DNA of 64,000 bases from Amphibalanus amphitrite (taxonomy: Eukaryota; Arthropoda; Thecostraca; Balanomorpha; Balanidae): positions 930,001-994,000 of the forward strand of contig NW_024881532.1 of assembly GCF_019059575.1 (NCBI RefSeq), written 5' to 3'. Each line of letters starts with the position of its first letter. Positions within the stretch are counted from its first letter, which is position 1. Both the position numbers and the translations under genes were made by a program. Positions 13,108-23,800 of the stretch are shown here, piece by piece. The notes beneath the pieces are model-generated. The model had not been told where the DNA came from. It saw only the letters and a program-made list of their open reading frames with translations, and did no database searches.

Positions 13108-13566
13108 GGTCATCGTAGAAGAGCCAGCAGCGCTTCTCGTGTGTCATGTGTTTTTTTTTTTACAGCCTGGATCTCAACATGTGATATGGCATTTGTTATT
13201 TGTTTGTTATTGTATGAGGCGTGTGCGTGACGTATGTTTAATATGGATAGTATGTACAAATTGAATGTCTCTTGGCAACTATAGGAAGCTGTGATTTTGA
13301 AATGAATGCAGAGGCAGTTGTCTTTCCAATCAATACAGTACGTTTTTCTTATACACACAAGCGTATCGTGGTTGCTGTTGGTGTGGCTGAGCGTCGATGG
13401 CATGGGCGGATCCAGGAAATTCAGAGGAAGGGCGAAGGTGGTTACATAAATGGCGTCTCTTACCTTTGTGTGGGTAAAGAAATCAGTGCGCTAGGTATCT
13501 CATGGGGATCTCACGAGGAATAGCATGACCCCGCGAGCCCATCCCTTGATCCGCCACTGCGGAACG

Positions 13567-13760
13567 AAGCATCAATGGGGTGTATAGAGAGCATCAAAGG
13601 AGCATCAATGTGGTGCATAGAGAGCATCAAAGGAGCATCAATGGGGTTTATAGCAAGCATCAAAGGAGCATCAATGGGGTATATAGATAGCATCAAAGGA
13701 GCATAGATCGGGTTTAGACGGAGCATCCGAACTATGCTAGGTGGCATCAAAGGGGCATAG
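13567..13760. repeat. 33-bp tandem repeat, about 5 units
   Basis: GCATCAAAGGAGCATCAATG recurs at 13,591, 13,624 and 13,657 and in diverged form at 13,690 and 13,744, giving a 33-bp period. Because 33 is a multiple of three, the minus strand stays open and encodes an 11-residue repeat (IDAPLMLSIHP-like); this looks like a by-product of the repeat. Confidence 0.85.
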
Positions 13761-14123
13761 AGGAGATTTAGGGGGAATACACTAGGCATTTCGTAAGAAT
13801 AATGGAGGCATAACCAGATAATCATTTTGATTCCACTTAGCCATGCAACAGGCATATTAGGGTAATAATGTTGGGATATTGGGGGTATCTAAGGCCAAAA
13901 AGGTGCTACTTGAAGTATATTACGGGAATAATTGGGGTTTCGTTTTAGACCATTCTCCTAATATCACACCCCCGGAATCATTTTAGTTTTCAGTGAATAC
14001 ATAATCCTACAGGTGCTTGGTAAATTTTACACGCAAATTGTCACATTTGAGTCTTGGATTGGGTATACGATGCAAAATAATCCAAGCATTGGTGCAAGAG
14101 CATTTTGGTGCAAGAGGCCTCAG

Positions 14124-15480
14124 GCCTGTAAATCTGGCTCTTCCAGCAAGGGGTGGGTGGCGAAATACCTAAACAGATGTAGGTTTTAAATCGCTGAGAC
14201 TCTAAAGCAGCGTACAGCCAGGTGAGACGTGGTCGCCGTGGACGATAACGCAACCGACGATCAATGCCTGGCACTTGATTGTGTGCAATGCAGGGATGTA
14301 ATTGCGGATTAATGCACTATTACTATAGAATTTATGAGACGGTGTGACATCCACAAAAAAAAATATTGTGCTGCACCTCTGCGCTATTCAATTTGACACA
14401 TTTCCTGTGCATATTGCATTGTAAAAGCGGCATTTTTATTCCCAATTATATCATACCTATTTATTTCCTTGACATCGACCGTCGCTACGGTAAGACCCCG
14501 GCGGGTCCTATGTATGTAAACTCCCTAATCCTGTCACCCGTTCCGACATTTTACCGCCTCGTGTTAAACACGTGCGACCGGACTTCACAGCGGAGCGTGT
14601 TCCGGCGCCACTAGGCTGCTTCAAAGGCGCGTCTCGCATTGCCAGCATGCCTTTGCCGTGTCCCGCCTGCAAAGCCTGCTCAATGTTGTTCATGCCGCTT
14701 AGTCCGTTTTACCTCCTTTTCTGTTAGATCTAGACATGGTACATTCTCCCCTGAAGCGTCGTGGAGATGTTCTATGCACACATAATTGTATTTCCGGGAC
14801 ATGCTTGTCCCTGAATTAAGAGAGGTTATCTTGCAAAGGTCGACGTCATGATGAAACGAATTTGCATAAGCGTACCTCAGAGATGACAGCTTTGGGACGC
14901 ATTCCTGGTACGGAAACGATATGATTCTGTCAAAGAGATGACGCTTTTGTTGGGTTATAGGTGCTAACGGTGATCGTTCCTTATCACCTTTCTCCTGGAC
15001 ACAGCTGTCTCTGGTCATTTGTCGTTGTACGTATAGATACTTTTCAGATGCATTACTAATCATAAGTTTAACATGTCACGCTGCTCTTCTGGATATTGGA
15101 CAGCTTCGTAAAGAGTATAATTACTTTTTGGTACGATGTAGGTGTTAACATTTTGACAACGCCATGACAAATTTAATACATTAAATACGAATAAAGTCAT
15201 CTAGGCCACGAGAAACACAGACAATTTTTATGTTTCGCGTGTCTTATTGAATAAAATATTGTAAAGATTGCTTTCGAACGAAGGGAAAATGATCTCCAGA
15301 TACGCACAAAGAAACAACCATGCAGTAGTAAAAAACGTTTGTTTTCATGGGAAAGGCCGACGTGCACACTGTCCTTGAACTGGATGAAAATATGTGGCAA
15401 CCCTTGGGAAATATAAAGGAGTAAAAAGCATCAGGATGTGCTAGAGGAGGATGTGTCACTATAGGAAACACCCAGCCCCA
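14124..15480. other. Intergenic, one unassigned minus-strand frame
   Basis: A 127-codon frame is open on the minus strand at 15,063-14,680. Its composition is balanced (charged, with His and Cys), but I recognise no family and see no compelling splice sites. The rest holds nothing I can support. Confidence 0.25.
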
Positions 15481-15908
15481 CCAGAGCGAAGGAAACACGA
15501 CACCGGCCCGCCCGGAAGACGACCTAGCGGGAAGCGTTCGCGACTGTCGCGCTGATTCATCGGGGAATGGGACCTGTCAACACCGGTTCACCGGGAACAG
15601 CTGCTCGCACCGGCACGCTGCGCGGCGGTGTTTGACAGCGTCTTTATCTAACACCGGCACGTGATCAAACACTAGAAAAAAGACGCCGACTGGTCAAACT
15701 ATTATCGGTGCAGCATGCGCTGGGGTCAGTGACCCAGGACAAAAGCCTGCCCCCGCGGCCGGCCGGTCGGCAGAGTCCGAGATGAACGGGTCCCGTCATG
15801 GGATCAGCTCCCCGGCAGCGATTACATACGCTATCGGTGACTGGCGGGTGGTGACCTGAGAACCGCGGATCCCCGCGCGGCGCCGGTCACATCCAGGGCG
15901 GTGCTGGT
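15481..15908. other. GC-rich stretch
   Basis: CpG-rich segment, leading into the minisatellite at 15,909. No coding frame is supported. Confidence 0.3.
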
Positions 15909-16044
15909 CGTCATCTGGCGTCATCCGGCGTCACCAAACGACATCCGACGTCATCCAGCGATATCTGACGTCACCCAACAGCATCCGGCGTCATCTGACT
16001 TCACTCGGCGTCACACGGCGTCACACGGCGTCACCCGGCGTCAT
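15909..16044. repeat. 10-bp minisatellite, about 13-14 units
   Basis: Units close to TCATCCGGCG / TCACACGGCG run in 10-base register across ~136 bases. The period is not a multiple of three, so no repeated peptide persists beyond 30-base super-units. Confidence 0.9.
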
Positions 16045-16915
16045 TGCTCCGGGTGGCTGGTAATTATGCCGTATGCGTGCGCCCGGAAGGCAACAGGTCC
16101 CGGTGCGACCTGTCCTGGGTTTCCATCAGATTGAGTACGCCGCCGCACCTGAGCAGTCCTCGATAAAACCGGTACCTAACCAATGACCGCTGCGTGGGTG
16201 GATCGATCTCCAACGGGTCACCAAACCAGTTTACAGTGGATCACCATTTTGACCGGTCATATCCTCAAGTGTTTCAGTGCGTCGGACTGCCGACGCCGTG
16301 ACAAGTGATTTTGAATGAAAAAAGTGCTGACTCTGGGGTGGTTTTCGTTTATTTATTTAAACGTGATAATAGTATGTAGGCTTATTCTAAAATATATTCA
16401 ACAATAAGTAAGCAATTTATCTTCCGTTTTATCTGTGCAGGTGTTCTTTCCAGAGTTTCAAAGCGCCTGCAGCTGTTCTGAATTTGTTAGTTTCAGACGA
16501 ACGCGTCAAATGTGCAGCGGAAGCAGGACCATTTACGTCATTGTGGGACAGAAATGCAAGGAATTTAGAGGAAGATAAGGTCAATATAAAGCTGTTCTTT
16601 TTACCGTTTTGCACCACATGCGTCAAAGCTGAGCTTATATCACATCATCTGTGAGGGAGTCGTCAAGCAGACTGGTATTCCTGTTCGTGTTAGTTTCGCT
16701 GGTCAGCTGATGAAGACCAGCCGCATGTCTGTCCTGTCCAAAGGACATCCTCATTGGGTAATCCTGTGTAACCATGCAGTCAGCCTAATGTTTGAGCTTT
16801 AGACTCCGCTGGTGCTGTCTATGAATGTTTAAAATGTATTCTGTTTAGTTGTTTGCACTGTTCCGTGTTTCATAACGCAGCCAACGCAGCTGACTTAAGT
16901 ACAGGCTCCACGGCA
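16045..16915. other. Intergenic, nothing recognised
   Basis: Ordinary mixed-composition DNA with no supported gene or repeat. Confidence 0.4.
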
Positions 16916-17160
16916 CACTTTTCGGTTTTTCGTTTCGTTTTTTTCGCTTTTTCGGCTTCAGTAGACGATCAGCTTCACTTGATAACATTGGCGTAGCTCC
17001 ACGGCAGCGAAACCGAAAAAAACGAAATCAGCAACTCGAAAAAGCGACTCAAAAATCGAAAAAAAACGACTCTTTTAGAAAAAAAAAACGAAAAAAAAGA
17101 TCGAAGAAACGAAAAGCGAAAAAGCGACTTTAAAAATCAAAAAAGCGAAAAAACGATGCG
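16916..17160. repeat. CGAAAA/TTTTCG low-complexity tract with inverted halves
   Basis: A T-rich half (TTTTCGGTTTTTCGTTTCG, from ~16,919) faces an A-rich half (AGCGAAACCGAAAAAAACG and many CGAAAAA words, from ~17,004 to 17,155). GCTCCACGGCA occurs before both halves (16,906 and 16,996). The arms could fold back on each other. No gene. Confidence 0.75.
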
Positions 17161-18317
17161 ACTCATCCAACCCAAAAGTTGGGATCGACAATCAGCCTTT
17201 CCAATTTATGGATGAATGATGTGCATTGGGGAAGCCCATTGCATGTTTTGTGGTCCGCCCAGTTTCACCAAGTGCGGTAAACTCAATTTGGGGTAAAATA
17301 CCAAACTACCCCACTCCATAACTACAAAAATACTACCCCGAAATTAAGTTTAACTAACTTGGTGAGATTGGGCCAAGTGCCCAATCGTGTAGTTTCACTC
17401 AATATTACTAAAGCATTGCTTCGATATTTGTTTTATTTTTTATGTTGGAGTCACCGAGGAGTTAATAATTCACCTGTACGAGGTATTTATTGTAGTAAAC
17501 ATCAACCCAAACCAATATAGAGTAAGACTTATTCTTAATGATTAACATGTCTTAGGTATTCGCAGTTAGAACGTAAATCAATATAGGTATATGTAATTTA
17601 GGCTTACTCTCATTTGTTACAATTTATTTTTATCATTATTATAACTTATTCCTGTTCATGTTTCTTTTTTTTTAGAAATATGATTGCATCGCAGTTGAAT
17701 CCATGCAGGTATAGATAGTCCTTTTTATCAGACAAAGCTCTTTTGAGCCAAATAATATCTTGTCCTTGATTTGTATGCAATCGTTATACTGATAGCTAGC
17801 AACACCTAGTTCTCTCAGCAGGAACTTTGACACTGTTATAAATCGAGGACTTAGACAACTTGAACAAATTCGTTTATATTGCCGAAGCACCAATCAAGAT
17901 ACAAACAATACGAATAGCTCAGATTACAAATTCGAATTTCAATCCACAAACTCGCTGATCTTCAATTTCACATTATTTGTCGCGCGCGGTTCGTGCACTT
18001 TTGGGCAGAATACAGACACTATTCTATTTACTATCATGAGGTCTATGTAAACACTCTAAATCCCTCTACTGCCCGCACTCGCACACGCGCTCAGCTGAAT
18101 TATTGTGATACGGCGCATGTGACGTGGGCTGGCCCCGGTTATGGACATCCGGCCGGACGATCGAACCACTTCCTGTGGGCACTTCATGGACTGGGTGGAA
18201 GGAAAGGGGGTATATACGGTTTCTGCTAGTGTGACAAAAAGGAATATTTTGAGGTTGTCCGTCCTCAGTTTTGAAATTGAAGTTGCGAATCACTGCCCAA
18301 TCTTTACGAATATCTTG
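17161..18317. other. Intergenic, nothing recognised
   Basis: AT-rich with small poly-T runs; no gene supported. A GTATATA motif lies near 18,210 in a GC-richer patch, but nothing downstream identifies an exon. Confidence 0.35.
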
Positions 18318-19280
18318 TACAGGGTGTTCATTAATGAATGGAATAAAGTAGCTACGTCACGTGATAACAATAAATCACGTACGCGCAGTTTTTGCCTTGT
18401 AAATATGAAGCAAAGGCTTTATCATTTTTTAATACGTGATAACTTTAATCACGGCGTCATCCAAACGCTTGTGAATGGCTCTGGTTTCGAAGAGCCCAAA
18501 TCGGCACTTCAAGACAAACTCGCCGTTCAATTATGAACAAGAGGGTTGGGTTGTGGAAAAGTGTGCCGGGTTGGAAAGTCTTACCGTGGTTAGGCGGGCT
18601 TTCCGCCTTAAGTTCTCTCCGAGAAAACCAGCAGCAATACCACATCTGAATGCTTTTCAGCGTTTGGTGGAAAGATTTAGGATGGTTGCAGCGACACGGC
18701 CATGTGTGCGCGCCGGGCGCCAGCCGATGACCCCTGATGAAATGGAACAGGTCAAGGAGTTCTTCCGGAAAAATGCCACAGCTCATGCTCGGCAGGCGTG
18801 CGAGGAGCTTAAAATGTCCATTGGAAAGGTATTGAAGATCCTAATTCTGTCATGGCCTCCCTCGATGGAAGTTCAACGATCTCGCGCGGAAGTGTCATCT
18901 GCACTGGCCCGCATACAGTCCCGACCTGTCCTGCCTGGATTTCTCGTTCTGGACCCAAGCTTTGGATCGCGTGATGGAATCGGAGCCGGAAACAATCAAA
19001 GAACTGAAGAAGGTCGTGGAGGACTTCGCCAGAGCATATGCAAGGAGCAGCTGAGGAATATGGTCCGGCACACACAGCGCCGGGCAGAGCCGTGCGTGGC
19101 GGAGCGGAGGTGTTACTTTGAGCACTTCCTGTAGGAGACACAAGTGGCAAGCGGTGATCGCGGTGATGTCATCATAAATGATAAGCCCTCCTGAAAATGC
19201 ATTGTGTGATTTGATAACGTGAGATGAATATATATCTTTCTGGTGCCTACCTACTTTATTACATTCATTAATGAACACCC
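18318..19280 (+). mobile_element. Internally deleted mariner-like (IS630/Tc1/mariner) transposon
   Basis: Inverted ends GGGTGTTCATTAATGAATG (from 18,322) and its complement (ending 19,280) extend inward to AATAAAGTAG / CTACTTTATT with one mismatch. The left end reads TACAGGGTGTTC, as in many arthropod elements of this group. TATCTTG flanks both sides (18,311-18,317 and 19,281-19,287), which could be a 7-base duplication; alternatively the target duplication is TA and the right tip has lost two bases. The interior is a broken transposase gene missing most of its catalytic domain, so the copy is non-autonomous. Confidence 0.8.
18475..19134 (+). pseudogene. Degenerate mariner-like transposase
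   Basis: The intact enzyme would bind the transposon ends and cut and paste the element in the nucleus. What remains is an N-terminal helix-turn-helix region (VVRRAFRLKFSPRKPAA ... RLVERFRM, codons ~38-70), of the kind that precedes DDE transposases in many arthropod elements, and a second helical stretch (ARQACEELKMSIGKVLKIL, codons ~105-123). After ~18,845 the central catalytic region is absent. The C-terminal part resumes in a different phase at 18,920-19,054: PDLSCLDFSFW matches the conserved 'SPDLNPLDF-W' block near the last catalytic acid, followed by EPETIKELKKVV. It then returns to the first phase for the final ~30 residues. So there is an internal deletion plus at least one frameshift; the product would be inactive. 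Family assignment is confident; the exact subfamily is not. Confidence 0.8.
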
Positions 19281-21076
19281 TATCTTGTTTTTTTATTTCA
19301 CTTCCAATTGTTAAAGAGGACGCTTTCAAAGTGTATTTATATTTGCCTATTTCACAGATGAACAACCATCTTCAAATCAAAAAGAGAATCCTGTCCTGCC
19401 GGATGGCAGTCACCTGCATCGCATGCAGGACCACGTGTTCCCCAGCTCTGATCGGAAAGGAGCGACCAGATTGCATGTGGGACGGGTCTCTCCCCCTTGC
19501 AGGACCCCCTGCACAGATTACCAGACAGCTGTCTGATGTGTCGACAGCTTGTCGCTCTCAAGGCCACCCAACTCCGGATGGGATCGCCTCTTCTGACAGA
19601 GGTCAATGACCGCAACACTGCAGGAAGCGTCTTCATAAAAAGCTTAACGAAAGTGACAAACCACTGGAAACCCTTCCTTGAAAAAACATCACTTGTTTTC
19701 CAAAGTAAATGCGCATTTAGAAACCATCTCGCGTGCAGGTTAATTTGCCACTGTTTACACCTGAGCGTGGCTTCTTTCGAAGAGATGATCTAGTGGTGAG
19801 GTGTTGTGCATGCTGCTATCGCGGTCATGTATGCTGGGATGGGCCCGATGCACTATTTGTCTGGCAGGCTTGTCTTCCGATAGTGGGCTATTCGTGGGTG
19901 CACCATGTTCACTGTGTGCACGGAACTACACAGATCGTCGGCTTCTTATTCTGGCGGAAGCACAAGATAAGAAAAACATGCAATTTCTTTTTGTTTTTCA
20001 TGATAGGAAGAACATGCCGAAGTTCCACGTCTGCAAAAATACACTTCATATATCAACATATCAAAATGGCCGCCGAAACAAACAGCTCCAAAATATTAAC
20101 AAGAAGTGACATTCACGCAGGAGTCCGGAAGTCTATTTGCCTTGGCGCTGAACGTGAAAAAAGAAAAACTTAAGGGGGTGTGATGTAACCGCCTGTGTCA
20201 ACAAGAGCTAAAGAGAAAAAATAAAGATGCAATTTTATTCACTTATTAAATTAAAATATTTGCACCTTTTTAAATAGCATTGCAGAAAAACCTAAGCCCC
20301 CTGCTTATTATAAGTAGGTTTAAAATAAGGCCATGAAATTAAGACAACTGTTTCGTGCATAGCAGCTCTGTTGTAGTAGTAGCAGCAGTTCTTGACCTTA
20401 TTAAAAAAAACATAAATCATAATGAGGCTTATGTTTGTCCATCACATATATCCATGTGATCATGAGGCTCGAAACCCTGCTTTCATATGATGGTACAGAA
20501 GTATTTTCGTAGCAGCGTTGTCGATGGTATGCCTCCTTCTTTGAGATATAACGCTAGATGTTCGGACCAAGTCTTATCCGGAATTTTTGCCTCAGTGTTT
20601 CTCTGAACTCTAATCTATTTCATCACAAGAGAGATGACTGATTACCATAACGTTAGCGGTGCCGCTGTCAGTGTGAAAACCGTGCCAATATTTAAACCCT
20701 ACATATGACAGTGACTCAAGGCTAATGAATTTGAAATATCATGACGGCAGACATGAGGAGCCGAGGACTTGCGAAAGCTGTTTTTTCAAATACTTTCAAT
20801 GATAGCAGATTGTAATTTGTATTAGTCATATGGGACATGTTGGCTTCATAGTTCAAAGAATTACAAGTGGTGTTTTTTTACTGTATGCCTGGCCTATTCA
20901 AATACATTAGCCAGAGAGGTGTGGTAATAACTGGTGTAAGCAAATTGACCACGGTCAAAAATGCATTACCAGAATGCACTTAAGCCAACATTTTTGGATG
21001 GTCTCGTTCCTAAGTCGGCTAAGAGCTTCGGTCCAGAAAATAAATTTATCGTTGGCATACAGTAAAATACATACCA
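19281..21076. other. Intergenic, nothing recognised
   Basis: Several short frames (up to 146 codons, 19,733-20,173 plus) are open, but none resembles a known protein and they overlap in competing phases. No repeats with definable ends. Confidence 0.3.
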
Positions 21077-21080
21077 AACT

Positions 21081-21194
21081 CGGCCGGTGATAAATTTTCA
21101 AGACCTCAGTCCTTACTGATTTTTGAACTCGGCCTTCGGCCTCGTTCAAAAATCCAGTAAGGACCTCGGTCTTGAAAATTTATTTACACCGGCC
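21081..21194. repeat. Long hairpin repeat (~54-bp arms, tiny loop)
   Basis: The arm from CGGCCGGTGATAAATTTTCA (21,081) to GAACTCGGCC (21,134) is matched, inverted and with a few mismatches, by 21,138-21,194 (GGCCTCGTTCAAAAATCC ... ACACCGGCC). The loop is only ~3 bases. Repeats of this ACTCGGCC...GGCCGAGT style are seen as small fold-back elements in invertebrate genomes; no transposase is present. Confidence 0.85.
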
Positions 21195-21243
21195 TCGTTC
21201 AGTATTATATAATACTTGAGCGCTATGACTGAAATAAGATTTT

Positions 21244-21918
21244 ATTACGGAGCGAGCGAAGCGAGCGGAGTCTTACGTAGAATAACGGAAATTTCTGAGT
21301 ATGAGCGGCCGGCCGTGGTCACGATTCTGCGACGCTTATATCTCAGCAACCACTTGACCGATTTACATGCGGTAATTTTTGTAAGGTAGCTTCATTCCTT
21401 CTACCAAGTATTGGACTATTCCCGATGCATGTGGGTGACCCCTTATGCACGTGCCACGTGCAAAACGAAGAGGTGTCACTTTTGTAATTGTTGCAATATC
21501 TCGGTAACTACTTGGCCGATTGCGCTGAAAGTTGGCATGAAGGTAGGCACCCACTAGGCACTGCATATCCATGTGCCAGAGTTGGGGTGCTGCTGCACGT
21601 GCGCACGTGCAGGGGTCGATTCCAGATCTCGAGAACGGCTGGACCAATGGCGCTCAAATTTGGTACGTGGCTAGGGACCGGTTAGTAGGGTGCCGTGCAA
21701 AAGTCAGTTGGGACCCATTTTGCACGTGCGCACGTGCAGGGTGCCGCTTCCAGATCTCGAGAACGGCTGGGCCGATTGTGCTCAAATTTGGCACATCGCT
21801 AGAGACCGGTTAGTAGGGTGCCGTGCACAAGTCAGCTGGAGGTACCCCCTCGAAATTTCGCACGTGCAAGGCTCGCCCTCTCGCTCGCTCCGTTAGTCGC
21901 CCCAAAAGGCGTTATACT
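21244..21918. mobile_element. Modular CACGTG-repeat element, copy 1
   Basis: Ends are ATTACGGAGCGAGCGAAGCG (21,244) and, at the right, CTCGCTCGCTCCGTTAG followed by GCCCCAAAAGGCGTTATACT (ending 21,918). ACGGAGCGAGCGA is inverted at the two ends. The inside is made of ~128-bp units: AGATCTCGAGAACGGCTGG at 21,624 and 21,752, with diverged relatives starting near 21,337 and 21,490. Units carry TTTGGCAC-type words and end in the palindrome GCACGTGCGCACGTGC. Open frames across it (SRTAGPIVLKFGT-like peptides) arise from the repeat. Copies 2 and 3 are in the opposite orientation. Confidence 0.85.
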
Positions 21919-23027
21919 ATTTTTTAAGATTCAGATAGCATATTTCAAGAACTAGCTAACGTTATTATTACAATACAACAAATATCATCGGAATTTCTTA
22001 TAACTTATAAGGGCACGAAACCAACAATATGTAAAATATTTGTCTGAATTTGCATAGAATGACGAAACCAATAATTGGATCAATGTGATTGTGTATGCAA
22101 CTGATACCCCTAGCAATTAAAAAATGTTTGCACATATTTATACCGTGACATATGTGATTCCATAATTAATGTTTACGCCTAGGAACCTTATGAATCAAGG
22201 CGATCGCATGCTGCTTTTAATGTCTGTGACTTTTAATGTTTTGTTTACCCCTGACGCCAGCGCAGATATAAATAAACATGCAGAGAGGTGCATAGATATG
22301 ATATCAAAGTCAGTTATCACGAATTGACGTCATGTGTGACAAAGTCATCAGATCGGCGTGCTGGCGTCTCCCTCGGCGACGCGCGATTTCCCTCGTGGGC
22401 ACAGGTGTGTCCACGCACATGACTGATGATATCCCAAATAAATACGCGGAACTATGGTGCAGCATGATGCCGTGGATACCGTTCACTCAAGGAGAAGTCC
22501 TCGTTGAGCTAACGTCCTGTGATTTTTAGCGCAGTCCCAGCACGTAAGTGGTTCAGAGAACGGGTTTGTGCATTGGCCGACACTTGTTCATTGCGGAAGG
22601 CGGAAACTAGCCAACCAACGTGTCATGGTGATGTCATTTGCCGACGTGAGACGCCGAGCAACGGACATAGGGCTTAGAATATCGGTGTGAATCATGGCAA
22701 ATGTCCGTCCGTGCTGCCCAGGGGCATTGGTGTTTATCAGCTTTGCTTCATTTTCTCTGCACGTTTAAAACATAACGTTTTATTATAGATAGAAAAAACA
22801 CTTTTTGTGGAGGTGTTTTAGATCACCCTGTGTAGAATGTCAAAAACTTATTTTATCTTTTTTATGTATGGCTAATTTGCATGTAGGAGTGGGTTTAAAA
22901 GATATAAACGGAAACATATCATGCCAGTTGTCACTTCAATACTTTTGAATATTTATGTCGAATATCACTGCGGAGTAAGCGCGCAGCCGTTGAAATGTCC
23001 CGGTGTCCATCTTGATTTCATGACAAA
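21919..23027. other. Intergenic, nothing recognised
   Basis: AT-rich, with no supported gene or repeat ends. Confidence 0.4.
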
Positions 23028-23800
23028 TTATCGGAACACAACATATCAAATCGCAAATTATCGAATGCAGATTATCGAAAGCAAAATATGGAAGTCGCAA
23101 AATATCGAAGTCGCAAAATATCGAAATCGCAAATCAATCAAAATTGCAAAATATGGAGAGTCGCATAATATCGAAATTGCAAACTATCGAAATAGCAAAA
23201 AAGATTCAAATGATATTGTTGCAAAATATCGAAATGGTAAAATATCGAAAGAAAAATATCAAAAAGACGAGAGCATAGGCGGTACCCGGGCAGACAAATC
23301 GGGGAGGTACGAAAACTATATAATTATTTTTTCAGCAAAATTCCTGGTGACTAGACAAGCAGCAGGGACAAAAATGACAAGTATCTTGTCTTTTGATCAC
23401 CGAAGTCGCAACAAGGGAAGATAACAGGAGAAATCATGAAAGACAATGAGGCCTATCGAACACCTGGGTCAACCTCCGCATTGTTTTTTTTTTTCATTTC
23501 AAAACTAAAACTGTCGTAATTTACGACAGTTTAAGTTTTTAGTTTTTTAATTAATTTACGATGTTTACGACTCGTAAACGTCAATGCATCGGCGATTCTT
23601 TTCGATATTCTGCATTCGATATTTGTCCTTTCGATATTTAGCGTTCGTTATTTTGTCTTTTTGCTATTCTGCTTTCGATATGTTATCTTCCCAAATTTTG
23701 TCTCTTCGAAATTTCGTCTTTCGGTGTTTTGTCTTTCGATATTTTTCTCCTTCGTTGTTATGCTATTCAATATTTTGCATTTTGATATTTTGTCCGGAAC
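23028..23800. mobile_element. Inverted-repeat element with ATATCGAAA-iterated arms
   Basis: The left arm (~23,028-23,262) repeats words like GCAAAATATCGAAA every ~12-18 bases. The right arm (~23,591-23,795) repeats the complement (TTTCGATATTTTGTC-like). The centre (23,263-23,590) holds a perfect 12-bp hairpin at 23,508-23,532. The layout is that of a foldback-type element. The outer limits are uncertain, no target duplication was found and nothing is coded. Confidence 0.7.
23508..23532. other. Perfect 12-bp hairpin
   Basis: AAACTGTCGTAA and TTACGACAGTTT flank a single T, at the centre of the ATATCGAAA foldback element. A second, looser palindrome (TTTACGACTCGTAAA) lies at ~23,564-23,578. Confidence 0.85.

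Larger units (their letters stand above)
11380..14123. mobile_element. 2.7-kb non-autonomous DNA element with 20-bp terminal inverted repeats
   Basis: CTGAGGCCTCTTGCACCAAA at 11,380-11,399 is exactly repeated, inverted, at 14,104-14,123. Further in, the two sides stay loosely complementary: ACTGAAAACCAAAATGAAT near 11,480 against ATTTTAGTTTTCAGTG near 13,990, and CCCCAATTATTCCC near 11,531 against GGGAATAATTGGGG near 13,925. The interior has a 12-G run (12,357), a possible captured coding fragment (12,540-12,808), a hairpin (13,070-13,107) and a 33-bp tandem repeat (13,567-13,760). No transposase is visible and no target duplication is clear, so the superfamily is undetermined. Confidence 0.75.

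Noticed and set aside
13567..13760. 33-bp tandem repeat or other spaced repeats read as a CRISPR array
   Set aside because: Units are adjacent without unique spacers and the genome is eukaryotic.
14680..15063. 127-codon minus-strand frame as a gene
   Set aside because: No recognisable domain, no flanking splice signals that stand out, and similar lengths occur by chance in this window.
18475..19134. The 219-codon frame as an intact gene
   Set aside because: It spans an internal deletion and switches phase relative to the transposase C-terminus; it is a pseudogene inside a transposon.
21488..21896. Open frames with SRTAGPIVLKFGT-like peptides (also at 33.0 and 50.7 kb)
   Set aside because: They come from the ~128-bp units of the CACGTG element, appear in several phases, and resemble no protein; they are by-products of the repeat.
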